Both the position numbers and the translations under genes were made by a program. Below, piece after piece: positions 52,159 through 60,754 of a stretch of 64,000 bases of DNA; position 1 is the first letter of the stretch, and each line of letters begins with the position of its first letter. The stretch comes from an uncultured Oscillospiraceae bacterium. GTDB lineage: Bacteria > Bacillota > Clostridia > Oscillospirales > Oscillospiraceae. Under the pieces are notes generated by a model. That model did no database searches, was not told the DNA's origin, and saw only the letters and a program-made list of their open reading frames with translations. Location: assembly GCA_947581795.1 (NCBI GenBank), contig CANPVS010000001.1, positions 1 through 64,000 of the forward strand, read 5' to 3'.

Positions 52159-53493
52159 ATGGACTATCAGGCGCTGTATCAATCGAAGCTCACCACCCCG
52201 GCCGAGGCCGTGAAGCTGGTCAAGTCCGGCGACTGGGTGGACTACACCTGGTGCACCAACCATCCCGTGGAGCTGGACAAGGCCCTGGCGGCCCGGGCCC
52301 ATGAGCTCACGGACGTGAAGGTCCGGGGCGGCGTGACCATGTGGATGCCCGAGATCGCCAAGGCGGACGACGCAGGCGACCACTTCGCCTGGCACTCCTG
52401 GCACTGCTCCGGCATCGACCGGAAGATCCTCGCCAAGGGCATGGGCTGGTTCAGCCCCATCCGCTATTCCGAGCTGCCCCGGTATTACCGGGAGAACATC
52501 GACGTGGACGTGGTCATGATGCAGGTCCCGCCCATGGACGAGCACGGCAACTTCTCCCTGTCCCTGGCCCCCTCCCACCTCTATGACATGTGCGCCAAGG
52601 CAAAGCATGTGATCGTGGAGGTCAACGAGAACCTGCCCGTGGTCTACGGCCTTTACAAGAGCGAGATCAACATCCGGGACGTGGACTATGTGGTGGAGGG
52701 CTCCAATCCCCCCGTAGCGGAGCTGGGCTCTGCGGCCCCCAGCGAGATAGACATCGCCGTGGCCAACCTGATCGTGCCCGAGATCCCCAACGGCGCGTGC
52801 CTGCAGCTGGGCATCGGCGGCATGCCCAACGCCGTGGGCGCCATGATCGCCCAGTCGGACCTGAAAGACCTGGGCGTACATACCGAGATGTACGTAGACG
52901 GCTTCGTGGACATCGCCATGGCCGGGAAGATCAACGGCAAAAACAAGACCCGGGACTACGGCCGGCAGGTGTTCGCCTTCGCGGCGGGCTCCAAGAAGCT
53001 GTATGATTATGTAAACCGCAATCCGGACGTGGTGGGCGCGCCGGTTGACTACACCAACGACGTGCAGGTCATCGCCCAGCTGGACAAGTTCATCTCCATC
53101 AACAACGCCGTGGACCTGGACCTGTTCGGCCAGGTGAACGCCGAGTCCGCCGGCATCAAGCACATCTCCGGCACCGGCGGCCAGCTGGACTTCGTCATGG
53201 GCGCGTACCTCTCCAAGGGCGGCAAGAGCTTCATCTGCCTCAGCTCCACCATGAAGGGCAAGGACGGCGCCGTGAAGAGCCGCATCGTGCCCACCCTGAC
53301 CCCGGGCTCCATCGCCACCGACCCCCGGTCCTGCGTGCAGTACATCGTCACCGAGTACGGCATGGTGAATTTGAAAGGTCTTTCCACCTGGCAGCGGGCC
53401 GAGGCGCTGATCTCCATCGCCCACCCCGATTTCCGGGAGGAGCTCATCGCCGAAGCGGAGAAGATGCACATTTGGCGCAGGAGCAACAAGTGA
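52159..53493 (+). CDS. but: Butyryl-CoA:acetate CoA-transferase
   Basis: 444 residues from ATG at 52159 (AAAAGGAG upstream). Very close to the But enzymes of gut butyrate producers: [48 protein letters not shown], the catalytic Glu in [36 protein letters not shown] and the terminal HIWRRSNK. It transfers CoA from butyryl-CoA to acetate, giving butyrate and acetyl-CoA. A strong terminator follows. Confidence 0.94.
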   Translation: MDYQALYQSKLTTPAEAVKLVKSGDWVDYTWCTNHPVELDKALAARAHELTDVKVRGGVTMWMPEIAKADDAGDHFAWHSWHCSGIDRKILAKGMGWFSPIRYSELPRYYRENIDVDVVMMQVPPMDEHGNFSLSLAPSHLYDMCAKAKHVIVEVNENLPVVYGLYKSEINIRDVDYVVEGSNPPVAELGSAAPSEIDIAVANLIVPEIPNGACLQLGIGGMPNAVGAMIAQSDLKDLGVHTEMYVDGFVDIAMAGKINGKNKTRDYGRQVFAFAAGSKKLYDYVNRNPDVVGAPVDYTNDVQVIAQLDKFISINNAVDLDLFGQVNAESAGIKHISGTGGQLDFVMGAYLSKGGKSFICLSSTMKGKDGAVKSRIVPTLTPGSIATDPRSCVQYIVTEYGMVNLKGLSTWQRAEALISIAHPDFREELIAEAEKMHIWRRSNK

Positions 53494-53501
53494 GAGCAAG
53501 C

Positions 53502-53531
53502 GAAAGACCGCCCCGGCTGGGGCGGTCTTTC
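53502..53531 (+). terminator. Intrinsic terminator of but
   Basis: GAAAGACCGCCCC-GGCT-GGGGCGGTCTTTC. Confidence 0.85.
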
Positions 53532-53583
53532 ACTGTTGAGGTGGTAAATTATAGCAAATCATAGTATAAAGGAGTAATATTAA

Positions 53584-54180
53584 TTGGAAAAGCACATGGT
53601 AACAATTCAACCGCTGTGCCCGGAACTATGTGAAGATTGGCTCGGTTTTTTTGAAAAAGTTGCGTTTGGCGATCATGGGGAGTGGGCGTTTTGCTATTGT
53701 CTGGAGGGGCATTTGGATTCGGAAGCTAACGATAAATTGACGGACCTAAAAGACCGCAGAAAAAAAGCTATTGAATTAATTGAAACGGGCGAAATGCGAG
53801 GGTATCTTGCTTATTTAGATAATATGGTTGTCGGTTGGTGCAACACCAATGATCGAAAAAAATACAAATACATCACCGAAATGTTTCAGAGAATCGGTTA
53901 TCAAACAAATGATAAGGAAGACGCAAAGGTAAAGTCGATTTTTTGCTTTTTGATCACTCCTGAATATCGAGGTAAAGGGATTGCCCAAAGTCTACTTAAA
54001 CGTGTATGTGAAGATGCAGCACAGGTCAGATATTCCTGCATAGAGGCATATCCGTTTTCAGATAAAAAGTATGAGTATCAGTATCATGGAACTTTCGGTA
54101 TGTATGAGAGAAACGGCTTTTTTGAAATTGCGGATTTGAATTATGTAAAAGTTGTGCGTAAAAATTTATTTTGCCTATAA
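53584..54180 (+). CDS. GNAT-family acetyltransferase of low-GC composition
   Basis: 198 residues; TTG start 10 bp after AAAGGAG. Acetyl-CoA-binding region SIFCFLITPEYRGKGIAQSL and FGMYERNGFFEI are GNAT hallmarks. The gene is clearly AT-rich (codons such as AAA, GAT, TTT, ATT dominate), unlike every neighbour, which suggests recent horizontal acquisition. Substrate unknown; some relatives modify antibiotics, but nothing here shows that. Confidence 0.85.
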   Translation: MEKHMVTIQPLCPELCEDWLGFFEKVAFGDHGEWAFCYCLEGHLDSEANDKLTDLKDRRKKAIELIETGEMRGYLAYLDNMVVGWCNTNDRKKYKYITEMFQRIGYQTNDKEDAKVKSIFCFLITPEYRGKGIAQSLLKRVCEDAAQVRYSCIEAYPFSDKKYEYQYHGTFGMYERNGFFEIADLNYVKVVRKNLFCL

Positions 54181-54276
54181 ATTCCCGTTTATTGAAAAGA
54201 ACAGGCATAAACTCCTCGTTGCGGATACGGAAAGGAAGAGTCTCTGTTTGTATCAAAATCAGGCATTTACACAGAA

Positions 54277-54296
54277 CCTCCCTCAGACGAGGGAGG
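54277..54296. repeat. Solo family A terminal hairpin
   Basis: CCTCCCTCAGACGAGGGAGG, with TCTTCTTATT following. Lies 5 bp from the stop of the pyruvate-kinase-like gene and could terminate transcription from either side. Confidence 0.6.
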
Positions 54297-54301
54297 TCTT
54301 C

Positions 54302-55267
54302 TTATTGCGCCATATATGCTTCTGCCGCATGAGCGGTGTTGGCGAGGTACTTTATGACCTCCACCGGGTATCGCCCGGCGGCGGTCTCGCCGGTGACCAT
54401 CACCGAGGAGGCCCCGTCGAGACACGCGTTGAAGATGTCACTCACCTCCGCCCGGGTGGGGACGGGGCGGGTCTCCATACTGGCCAGCATCTGCGTCACC
54501 ACCATGAAGGGCTTCCCTGCCGCCCGGCATTGGGCGGCGATGTGCTTTTGCACCGCCGGCAGGTCCCACAGGGGCATGGCGTTGCCCAGGTCGCCGCGGG
54601 CGATGACGATCTCGTCCGCGGCGGGGAGGAGCTCCGGCAGCTTCTCCAGACCGGCCAGGTTCTCTATCTTCGCCAGCAGCTTCACATGGCCGCAGCCGGC
54701 GTCATGCAGCGCCGCCCGGACCGCCTCCAGATCCTCCCAGCCCCGGACGAAGGGCTGCATGACGGCGGTGACGCCGAAGCGGGCCGCGTCCAGGAGGTTG
54801 GCCTTATCCGCCTCCGTCAGGGCGGGCAGATGCACCGTGAGGCCCGGCAGGGCCAAGCTCTTCCGGCTTTTCAGTTCACCGCCCCGCAGGACACGGGCGG
54901 AATCGCCGTCAACGACCTCCAGCAGGAGCTTTCCGTCGTCCAAAAGCATCCGCTGGCCGGACCTCAAAAGGGGCGGGACAGGGGAGGGCAGGGGGATGTT
55001 GTCCAGCTTTACGGTGGTCCCCTCCTCCAGCGTCAGCGGTGCGGCCAGGGCGCCCACCCGCAGCTCCGGGCCCTGCATATCGATGAGCAGCTTGGGCGCA
55101 GCATCCGCCCGCTTTGCCGCCTCATGGAAGGCGTCCAGCAGGGGGGCGGAGGCGGCAAGACCGGTGTGGGAGAGGTTCAGGCGCATGCCGGTCATGCCGG
55201 CGCGGAACATGGCCTCCAACGTGTCCACAGACCCGCAGGCAGGGCCCAGGGTGCCGTATATATCCAT
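54302..55267 (-). CDS. Short pyruvate-kinase-like protein lacking the C-terminal domain
   Basis: 321 residues from ATG at 55267 (GGAAGGAGG upstream) against ~470-590 for pyruvate kinases. It keeps the barrel core: YGTLGPACGS, GMRLNLSHTG, a small B domain, KIENLAGLEKL (catalytic Lys), VIARGDLG (metal ligands), VVTQMLASM, PTRAEVSDIFNACLDGASSV and MVTGETAAGRYPVEVIKYL. The allosteric C-terminal domain is absent, and the usual N-terminal RxTK(I/V) segment is shortened. It may be an unregulated pyruvate kinase or act on another enolphosphate. Confidence 0.82.
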   Translation of the reverse strand: MDIYGTLGPACGSVDTLEAMFRAGMTGMRLNLSHTGLAASAPLLDAFHEAAKRADAAPKLLIDMQGPELRVGALAAPLTLEEGTTVKLDNIPLPSPVPPLLRSGQRMLLDDGKLLLEVVDGDSARVLRGGELKSRKSLALPGLTVHLPALTEADKANLLDAARFGVTAVMQPFVRGWEDLEAVRAALHDAGCGHVKLLAKIENLAGLEKLPELLPAADEIVIARGDLGNAMPLWDLPAVQKHIAAQCRAAGKPFMVVTQMLASMETRPVPTRAEVSDIFNACLDGASSVMVTGETAAGRYPVEVIKYLANTAHAAEAYMAQ

Positions 55268-55345
55268 AGGAGCAGCCTCCTTCCAAGTCTGGGAAAACCA
55301 TACCATACCAGGCCGCTCCGCGCAAGAGTTTCCAGCTATCGCCTA

Positions 55346-55374
55346 TTGACATCTACGGCGGATTTTGGTATATT
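55346..55374 (+). promoter_or_regulatory. Sigma-A-type promoter of the CoA-transferase/oxidoreductase operon
   Basis: TTGACA at 55346, 17-bp spacer, TATATT at 55369. Confidence 0.8.
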
Positions 55375-55438
55375 TGTCGAGGCATAAGGAAAAGTTTTGC
55401 TAACCATTAAAAACATTCAGCATAATGGAGCGCATAGA

Positions 55439-56734
55439 ATGGATCATCTTAAGGAGTACCGGAAAAAGCTGACCGACGCGGAGGGCGTGGCGGCGCTGTT
55501 CGAGAGCGGCTGGTCCTGCGTGACGGACGCGGCGGCGGCCATCCCGCCCACCATCCTGGAGGCCCTGGGAAAGCGGGCGGACGCGGGGCAACTGAAGGAC
55601 CTGGCGTTCCACGGGCTGCTGGACCTGGTCCCCGACGCCACCTTTACCCATCCGGGGATATTCACCCCGGTGTCCTGGTTCTCCGGGAAGATCGCCAAGG
55701 CGGCCGTCAACCGGGGCGAGGGCGACATCATGCCCTGCTATTACCGGGATATGCCCTCTCTCTACCGGGACTACATCCCCGTGGACGCCTTCATGATCGT
55801 GGTGTCCCCCATGGATGGGGAGGGGTACTTCAGCGCCGGGGTCACCGGATCCTATTCGGCGGCGCTCTTTGAAAAGGCGAAGCACATCTTCCTGGAGGTC
55901 AACCCCCGCATGCCGCGGGCGGTGACGGCCCCGAAGGTACATATATCCCAGGTAACGGCCCTGTGCGAGTCGGACGCGCCCCTGCCCATCCTGCCCCCGG
56001 CCAAGCTGGACGACGTGAGCCGGACCATCGGCGGGTTCATCGCCCAGGAGGTGCCCAACGGCGCGACGCTGCAGCTGGGCATCGGCGCGGTGCCCGAGGC
56101 GGTGGGCCTGGCCCTGAAAGATAAGCACGACTTGGGCATCCACACGGAGCTTCTGCCCGACAGTATGATAGAGCTCATCGAATGCGGCGCGGTGACGAAC
56201 CAGAAAAAGCCCATCCATAAAGGCAAGACCGTGGCCACCTTCACCTTCGGCTCAGAGAGGCTCTATAAATTCGTGGACAACAACCCGGACGTGGAGATAT
56301 TGCCGGTGGACTACGTGAACGACCCGGCGGTCATCGCGAAGCACCCCAACTTCATCTCTGTGAATGGGGGGCTGGAGGTGGACTTCTTCGGCCAGGTGTG
56401 CGCCGAGAGCATCGGCGCGGTGCATGTGTCCGGCACCGGCGGTCAGACGGACTATGTTCGGGGGGCCGTCCAGTCGCCGGGGGGCAAGAGTTTCATCGCC
56501 TTTCCCTCCACCGCGGCGGGGGGCACTGTGAGCCGCATCCGGCCCACCCTGAATCCCGGCGCAAGGGTGAGCACCAGCAAGAACGACGTGGACTATATCG
56601 CCACGGAGTACGGCCTGGCCAAGCTCCGGGGCAGGACCGTGTCCCAGCGGACGAAGGCCCTCATCGCCATCGCCCACCCCAAGTTCCGGGAGGAGCTCAC
56701 CGCCCAGGCCCGGGCCATGCATATCCTGATCTGA
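55439..56734 (+). CDS. Acyl-CoA:acetate/4-hydroxybutyrate CoA-transferase family protein
   Basis: 431 residues from ATG at 55439 (TGGAGCG upstream). Cat2/But-type CoA-transferase: VPNGATLQLGIGAVPEAVGL, catalytic Glu in LGIHTELLPDSM, GTGGQTDYVRGAVQSPGGKS and YGLAKLRGRTVSQRTKALI. It is clearly diverged from the but product (no HIWRRSNK ending). As first gene before a 2-oxoacid:ferredoxin oxidoreductase, it probably turns the acyl-CoA made by that enzyme into free acid and acetyl-CoA. Confidence 0.87.
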   Translation: MDHLKEYRKKLTDAEGVAALFESGWSCVTDAAAAIPPTILEALGKRADAGQLKDLAFHGLLDLVPDATFTHPGIFTPVSWFSGKIAKAAVNRGEGDIMPCYYRDMPSLYRDYIPVDAFMIVVSPMDGEGYFSAGVTGSYSAALFEKAKHIFLEVNPRMPRAVTAPKVHISQVTALCESDAPLPILPPAKLDDVSRTIGGFIAQEVPNGATLQLGIGAVPEAVGLALKDKHDLGIHTELLPDSMIELIECGAVTNQKKPIHKGKTVATFTFGSERLYKFVDNNPDVEILPVDYVNDPAVIAKHPNFISVNGGLEVDFFGQVCAESIGAVHVSGTGGQTDYVRGAVQSPGGKSFIAFPSTAAGGTVSRIRPTLNPGARVSTSKNDVDYIATEYGLAKLRGRTVSQRTKALIAIAHPKFREELTAQARAMHILI

Positions 56735-56743
56735 GGAGGACCT

Positions 56744-57433
56744 ATGGAGAATATTCTTCCCGCCTGGATGACCGCCCACCATATCACGGCCATCGTGGGC
56801 CACATGGGCGGCGGCAAGACGGAGCTGGCGGTGAACATGGCGGTGGCCATGGCGAAGGCGGGGGAGAAGACCGCCGTCGCGGATCTGGACGTGGTGAACC
56901 CCTACTTCCGCAGCCGGGAGCAGCGGGAGATGTTCCGCGAGCTGGGCATCCGGTTCGTGGCCTCCGCCCAGGCCCTGGTGGACGCGGACGTGCCCTCCCT
57001 GCCGGCGGAGCTCAACACCCTTTTGCAGGACATGAGCTACCGGAGCGTGCTGGACATCGGCGGCGACTCGGGCGCTCGGGTCCTGGCCCGGTACCGGCAC
57101 CAGATCGCGGCCCAGGATTTCGCCGTGTGGTTCGTCCTGAACGCCCGGCGGCCTCAGACCGCCACATTGGAAAAGGCCGTCTGGTCCCTCCGGAAGATCG
57201 AGGACGAGATGGGCCTTCCCGTGACGGGCATCGTGAACAACACCCACCTCTGCAATGAGACCACCGCCGGGGACATCCTGCTGGGAGCGGGCCTGGCGGA
57301 TGAGCTCGCTTACGTTACGAACATCCCGGTGATATGCCACACGGCGCCCCGCTCCCTGGCGGACGGGCTGCCCGAGCTGGCGGAGCCGGTGTTCCCCATA
57401 GACATTTACATGAAAAAACCCTGGGAGCGCTGA
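56744..57433 (+). CDS. P-loop ATPase of unknown role in the oxidoreductase operon
   Basis: 229 residues. Walker A GHMGGGKTELAVNMAVAMAK, DLDVVNPYFRSREQREMF (MinD/ParA-like), and IGGDSGARVLARYRHQIA. SIMIBI-class NTPase like those that assemble metal clusters or load cofactors. It sits between the CoA-transferase and the ferredoxin subunit and may help assemble or activate the iron-sulfur oxidoreductase; this is inference. AGGAGG precedes the ATG. Confidence 0.8.
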   Translation: MENILPAWMTAHHITAIVGHMGGGKTELAVNMAVAMAKAGEKTAVADLDVVNPYFRSREQREMFRELGIRFVASAQALVDADVPSLPAELNTLLQDMSYRSVLDIGGDSGARVLARYRHQIAAQDFAVWFVLNARRPQTATLEKAVWSLRKIEDEMGLPVTGIVNNTHLCNETTAGDILLGAGLADELAYVTNIPVICHTAPRSLADGLPELAEPVFPIDIYMKKPWER

Positions 57434-57463
57434 GAGCGCCCCGAGGGAGGGGAGGTGACAACC

Positions 57464-57676
57464 ATGACCGTATTTTTACATTTTGACAGCGACCGCTGCA
57501 AGGGCTGCGAGCTGTGCGTGTCGGTGTGTCCCAAGCACATCCTGGCGCTGGACATGAGCGCCACCAACGTGAAGGGCTATCACCCGGCGGCGGCAAAAGA
57601 CCCTTCGGCCTGCATCGCCTGCGCCAGCTGCGCGAAGATCTGTCCTGATTCGGTCATCAGCATTGAGAAGGAATAA
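57464..57676 (+). CDS. 2-oxoacid:ferredoxin oxidoreductase, delta (2x[4Fe-4S]) subunit
   Basis: 70 residues from ATG at 57464; the GTG at 57455 is part of the GGAGGTGA ribosome site. Two clusters: CKGCELCVSVCP and CIACASCAKICP. Delivers electrons from the TPP subunit to ferredoxin. First of the delta-alpha-beta-gamma set. Confidence 0.92.
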   Translation: MTVFLHFDSDRCKGCELCVSVCPKHILALDMSATNVKGYHPAAAKDPSACIACASCAKICPDSVISIEKE

Positions 57677-57701
57677 CGGAGCAAAGGAGATGGATACTAC
57701 C

Positions 57702-58769
57702 GTGGAAAAAGAACTGTGGAAGGGCAACGAGGCCGTCGCAGAGGCCGCCATCCGGGCGGGCTGCAAGTGCTTCTTTGGTTACCCGATCACCCCTCAGAAC
57801 GAGATCCCTGAATATATGTCCGCCCATCTGCCCGAGGCGGGCGGCGTGTTCATCCAGTCGGAGTCGGAGCTGGCGGCCATCAACATGGTCTACGGCGCGG
57901 CGGCCTCCGGCGTGCGGGCCATGACCAGTTCCTCCTCGCCCGGCATCAGCCTGAAGCAGGAGGGCATCAGCGCCATGTGCAGCGGCGAGCTGCCCGGCGT
58001 GGTGGTGAACATGATGCGCGGCGGCCCCGGCTTGGGCACCATACAGCCGTCCCAGTGCGACTACTTCCAGGCCACCCGGGGCGGCGGCAACGGGGACTAC
58101 CGGACCATCGTGCTGGCCCCCTGCGACATCCAGGAGGCCGTGGACATGACCCAGGAGGCCTTCGACCTGGCGGATATCTACCGCATGCCTGTGATGATAT
58201 TGGGCGACGGCATGATCGGCCAGATGATGGAGCCCATCGTGTGGCACGACATCCCCAAGCGGGAGCTGCCCTCCAAGGACTGGTGCGCCAGCGGCCGCAA
58301 GGGCCGCGATCACAGCAACTTCATCACCAGCCTTCGCATCGACGCCCCGGACAGCGAGGAGTTCAACCGGCACCTGGAGGCCAAGTACAAGACCATCGCC
58401 GAGAAGGAGACCCGGTGGGTGGAGAAGGACACCGACGGCTGCGAGATCATCATCGCCGCCTACGGCACCCCCTCCCGCATCGCCCTGTCCGCGGCGGAGG
58501 AGCTGGAGGCCAAGGGCATCAAGGTGGGCCTGTTCCGGCCCCAGACCGTGTGGCCCTTCCCCTCGGAGCGGCTGGCGGAGCTGGCGGCGCAGCCCAGCGT
58601 CAAGGCCATCCTGGTGGTGGAGATGAGTCTCGGCCAGATGGTGGAGGACGTGCAGCTTGCCGTGAAGGGCGCGAAGCCCGTGCGGTTCTACGGCCGCGTG
58701 GGCGGCATGGTGCCCAGCGTGGAGGAGATCGCCGAAGAGGCGGAGAAGATATTGCAGGAGGTGCGGTGA
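57702..58769 (+). CDS. 2-oxoacid:ferredoxin oxidoreductase, alpha subunit (VorB/KorA-like)
   Basis: 355 residues from GTG at 57702. AAAGGAG abuts the ATG at 57690 with no spacing, whereas the GTG lies 12 bp away and matches the start of homologues (LWKGNEAVAEAAIRAG). FFGYPITPQNEIPEYM, VFIQSESELAAINMVYGAAA and TSSSSPGISLKQEGISAM are the pyrimidine-domain signatures. It binds TPP together with the beta subunit. Closest in style to branched-chain 2-oxoacid (Vor) enzymes, though 2-oxoglutarate cannot be excluded. Confidence 0.92.
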   Translation: MEKELWKGNEAVAEAAIRAGCKCFFGYPITPQNEIPEYMSAHLPEAGGVFIQSESELAAINMVYGAAASGVRAMTSSSSPGISLKQEGISAMCSGELPGVVVNMMRGGPGLGTIQPSQCDYFQATRGGGNGDYRTIVLAPCDIQEAVDMTQEAFDLADIYRMPVMILGDGMIGQMMEPIVWHDIPKRELPSKDWCASGRKGRDHSNFITSLRIDAPDSEEFNRHLEAKYKTIAEKETRWVEKDTDGCEIIIAAYGTPSRIALSAAEELEAKGIKVGLFRPQTVWPFPSERLAELAAQPSVKAILVVEMSLGQMVEDVQLAVKGAKPVRFYGRVGGMVPSVEEIAEEAEKILQEVR

Positions 58770-58770
58770 T

Positions 58771-59514
58771 ATGACCACAGTATATCGCAAATCTGCAGGC
58801 CTGCAGGACCGGGAGCTCCACTACTGCCCCGGCTGCAGCCACGGTATCGTACATAAATTGATCGCGGAGTGCATGGAGGAGCTGGGCCTCATCGACACGG
58901 CCATCCTGGTCTGCCCGGTGGGCTGCTCTGTGTTCGCGGGCAACTACTTCGCCTGCGACTGCATCGAGGCCATCCATGGCCGCGCCCCCGCGGTGGCCAC
59001 CGCCGTGAAACGGACCCATCCGGACCAGCTGGTGGTGACCTACCAGGGCGACGGCGACCTGGCCTCCATCGGCACGGCAGAGATCGTCCACGCCGCCATG
59101 CGGGGCGAGAAGTTCACCACCGTGTTCATCAATAACGCCATTTACGGCATGACCGGCGGCCAGATGGCCCCCACCACTTTGCTGGGTCAGCGGGCTACCA
59201 CGGCCCCCCACGGCCGGATGAAGGAGATCCACGGCAGCCCCATCCGCATGGCGGAGCTTCTGTCCACCATGGACGGGCTGGCCTACGCCGAGCGGGTGTG
59301 CGTGGCGGATATCCCCCATCTCAACAAGGCCAAGAAGGCCATCAAGAAGGCCTTTGAGGTCCAGCTGGCCGGGAAGGGCTTCTCCTTCGTGGAGGTGCTG
59401 TCCGCCTGCCCCACCAACTGGGGCATGACGCCGCTGGAGGCCAACAAGTGGCTTTTGGAGAACATGGCCGCCTACTATCCCCTGGGGGTCATCAAGGAGG
59501 TCGAGGAAGGATGA
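58771..59514 (+). CDS. 2-oxoacid:ferredoxin oxidoreductase, beta (TPP) subunit
   Basis: 247 residues. HYCPGCSHGIVHKLIAECME, VGCSVFAGNYFACDCIEAIH, the TPP/Mg motif YQGDGDLASIGTAEIVHAAM followed by NNAIYGMTGGQMAPTT, and VLSACPTNWGMTPLEANKWL. Starts 1 bp after the alpha stop; overlaps gamma by 4 bp. Confidence 0.94.
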   Translation: MTTVYRKSAGLQDRELHYCPGCSHGIVHKLIAECMEELGLIDTAILVCPVGCSVFAGNYFACDCIEAIHGRAPAVATAVKRTHPDQLVVTYQGDGDLASIGTAEIVHAAMRGEKFTTVFINNAIYGMTGGQMAPTTLLGQRATTAPHGRMKEIHGSPIRMAELLSTMDGLAYAERVCVADIPHLNKAKKAIKKAFEVQLAGKGFSFVEVLSACPTNWGMTPLEANKWLLENMAAYYPLGVIKEVEEG

Positions 59515-60050
59515 AGAAACAGATCACCATCGCCGGCTTCGGCGGCCAGGGCGTCATGAGCATCGGCAAGAGCCTGGTGGAGGCCGCCGTGGACGAGAAC
59601 CTGCACGCCACATGGGTGCCCTCCTACGGTCCCGAGATGCGGGGCGGCACAGCCAACTGCGAGGTGGTGCTCTCCGACGAGCCCGTGGGCTCCCCGGTGT
59701 TCACCTACCCCACCGAGCTCATCGCCATGAACCGGCCCAGCCTCCATAAGTTCGAGGACATGGTCCAGCCCGGCGGCACCATCTTCGTCAACAGCTCCAT
59801 CATCGGGGACAAGGTCCAGCGCACCGATGTGAAGGCGGTGTACGTGCCCTGCGATACCATCGCGGACGAGCTGGGCAACAAGAAGGTGTCCAACATGGTC
59901 ATGCTGGGGGCCTATATCGCCGCCACCGGCGCGCTGAAAACGGAGACGATAAAGGAGATGCTGGTACACATGTTCACGGGCCCCAAGGCAAAGCTGGTGG
60001 ACCTGAACATGGAGGCTCTGGAGCGGGGCAAGGCCTGCATCGAGAGCTGA
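59511..60050 (+). CDS. 2-oxoacid:ferredoxin oxidoreductase, gamma subunit
   Basis: 179 residues from ATG at 59511 (overlap with beta). ITIAGFGGQGVMSIGKSLVE, WVPSYGPEMRGGTANCEVVL and NRPSLHKFEDMVQPGGTIFV are typical of COG1014 gamma subunits. It completes the enzyme that oxidises a 2-oxoacid plus CoA to acyl-CoA, CO2 and reduced ferredoxin. Confidence 0.94.
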   Translation: MKKQITIAGFGGQGVMSIGKSLVEAAVDENLHATWVPSYGPEMRGGTANCEVVLSDEPVGSPVFTYPTELIAMNRPSLHKFEDMVQPGGTIFVNSSIIGDKVQRTDVKAVYVPCDTIADELGNKKVSNMVMLGAYIAATGALKTETIKEMLVHMFTGPKAKLVDLNMEALERGKACIES

Positions 60051-60052
60051 GC

Positions 60053-60466
60053 GTGGCCGAGCGGATATTTGATGACCCGGCGCTGGAGGCCCTGCGGAAG
60101 AAGTTCTTCCCCCGGGTCCCCTGGACCGGGGAGGGACCCGTCCGGCGGCGGTATATGGCAAAAGCTGCCGAGGAAGGAAAGACCGTGGCGGAGGCGCTGG
60201 AAGCTCTGGCGCTGGCCGAGGGCTTCATCGCCCCCGGCGGCCGCGCCGTCGCCGGTGACGGAGAGGCGTGCCTGGCCGCGTTCCGGGACCGGGGCGGGGA
60301 GGACACGCTCATCTTCGGCGAGGGGCTGGACGTTGTTTGGTGCGACCTGGCCCTGGGCCCGGCGGATGAGGAGGGCTGGCAGGCGCTCATCGTCCGCTCC
60401 GAGGAGGCGGAGAACCTCACGGCCCTGGCCCACGCAGCGGGGGCTGTGCGGTTCCGGAAGGTATAA
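60053..60466 (+). CDS. Unknown protein at the end of the oxidoreductase operon
   Basis: 137 residues, GTG start 2 bp after the gamma stop (GAGAGCTGAGC upstream). Soluble and acidic; contains KFFPRVPWTGEGPVRRRYMA, GKTVAEALEALALAEGFIAP and FGEGLDVVWCDLALGPADEE. I do not recognise a family. Its tight linkage suggests it is translated with the oxidoreductase. A strong promoter for the next transcript follows within 10 bp. Confidence 0.65.
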   Translation: MAERIFDDPALEALRKKFFPRVPWTGEGPVRRRYMAKAAEEGKTVAEALEALALAEGFIAPGGRAVAGDGEACLAAFRDRGGEDTLIFGEGLDVVWCDLALGPADEEGWQALIVRSEEAENLTALAHAAGAVRFRKV

Positions 60467-60473
60467 ATCGGAC

Positions 60474-60503
60474 TTGACAGGCGAGCCCGGCGCGGGCTAT
60501 AAT
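60474..60503 (+). promoter_or_regulatory. Near-consensus sigma-A promoter with no gene downstream
   Basis: TTGACA at 60474, 18-bp spacer, TATAAT at 60498. Both hexamers are perfect consensus, the strongest promoter I saw in the window. The nearest plus-strand coding start is over 500 bp away. Confidence 0.82.
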
Positions 60504-60509
60504 AGGCAT

Positions 60510-60600
60510 ACAAAAAGGGCGCTGTGACAAGCGGTTAGCCCAGTTGAGTTAGGGTTTCAAAAAGAGAACCGTCACCGGTCAGGGTGGCGGTTCCTGATTA
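60510..60600 (+). ncRNA. Candidate small RNA
   Basis: From the predicted start near 60510 to the hairpin GAACCGTCACC-GGTCAG-GGTGGCGGTTC (60566-60593, 11 bp with one G:T pair) is about 85 bases without a reading frame. The first ~55 bases are mostly single-stranded and include AGCCCAGTTGAGTTAGGGTT. The U-tract after the hairpin is weak (CTGATTATATTAT), so termination is uncertain. No match to a known RNA recognised. Confidence 0.45.
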
Positions 60601-60622
60601 TATTATGCCGGCGTAAAAATAT

Positions 60623-60734
60623 GGCCCCCTCTGACGAGGGGGCTGTCGAGCGCAAGCGAGACTGGGGGAGAGAAAAAATAATCTCTCCCTCCGTCACGGC
60701 TGGCGCCGTGCCACCTCCCTCGTCAGAGGGAGGC
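60623..60734. repeat. Family A dispersed repeat, copy 3
   Basis: Inverted relative to copies 1 and 2: GGCCCCCTCTGACGAGGGGG, central CTGGGGGAGAG ... CTCTCCCTCCG, and end CCTCCCTCGTCAGAGGGAGG followed by CTTTTT. Lies between the candidate RNA and the convergent minus-strand gene. Confidence 0.82.
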
Positions 60735-60754
60735 TTTTTACAAATTCGGATAAT

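Noticed and set aside
53584-54180. Antibiotic acetyltransferase
   Set aside because: Only general GNAT motifs are visible; no resistance-specific signature.
60510-60600. tRNA or tracrRNA at the candidate small RNA
   Set aside because: No cloverleaf or TPsiC-type signature, and no CRISPR repeat to pair with.
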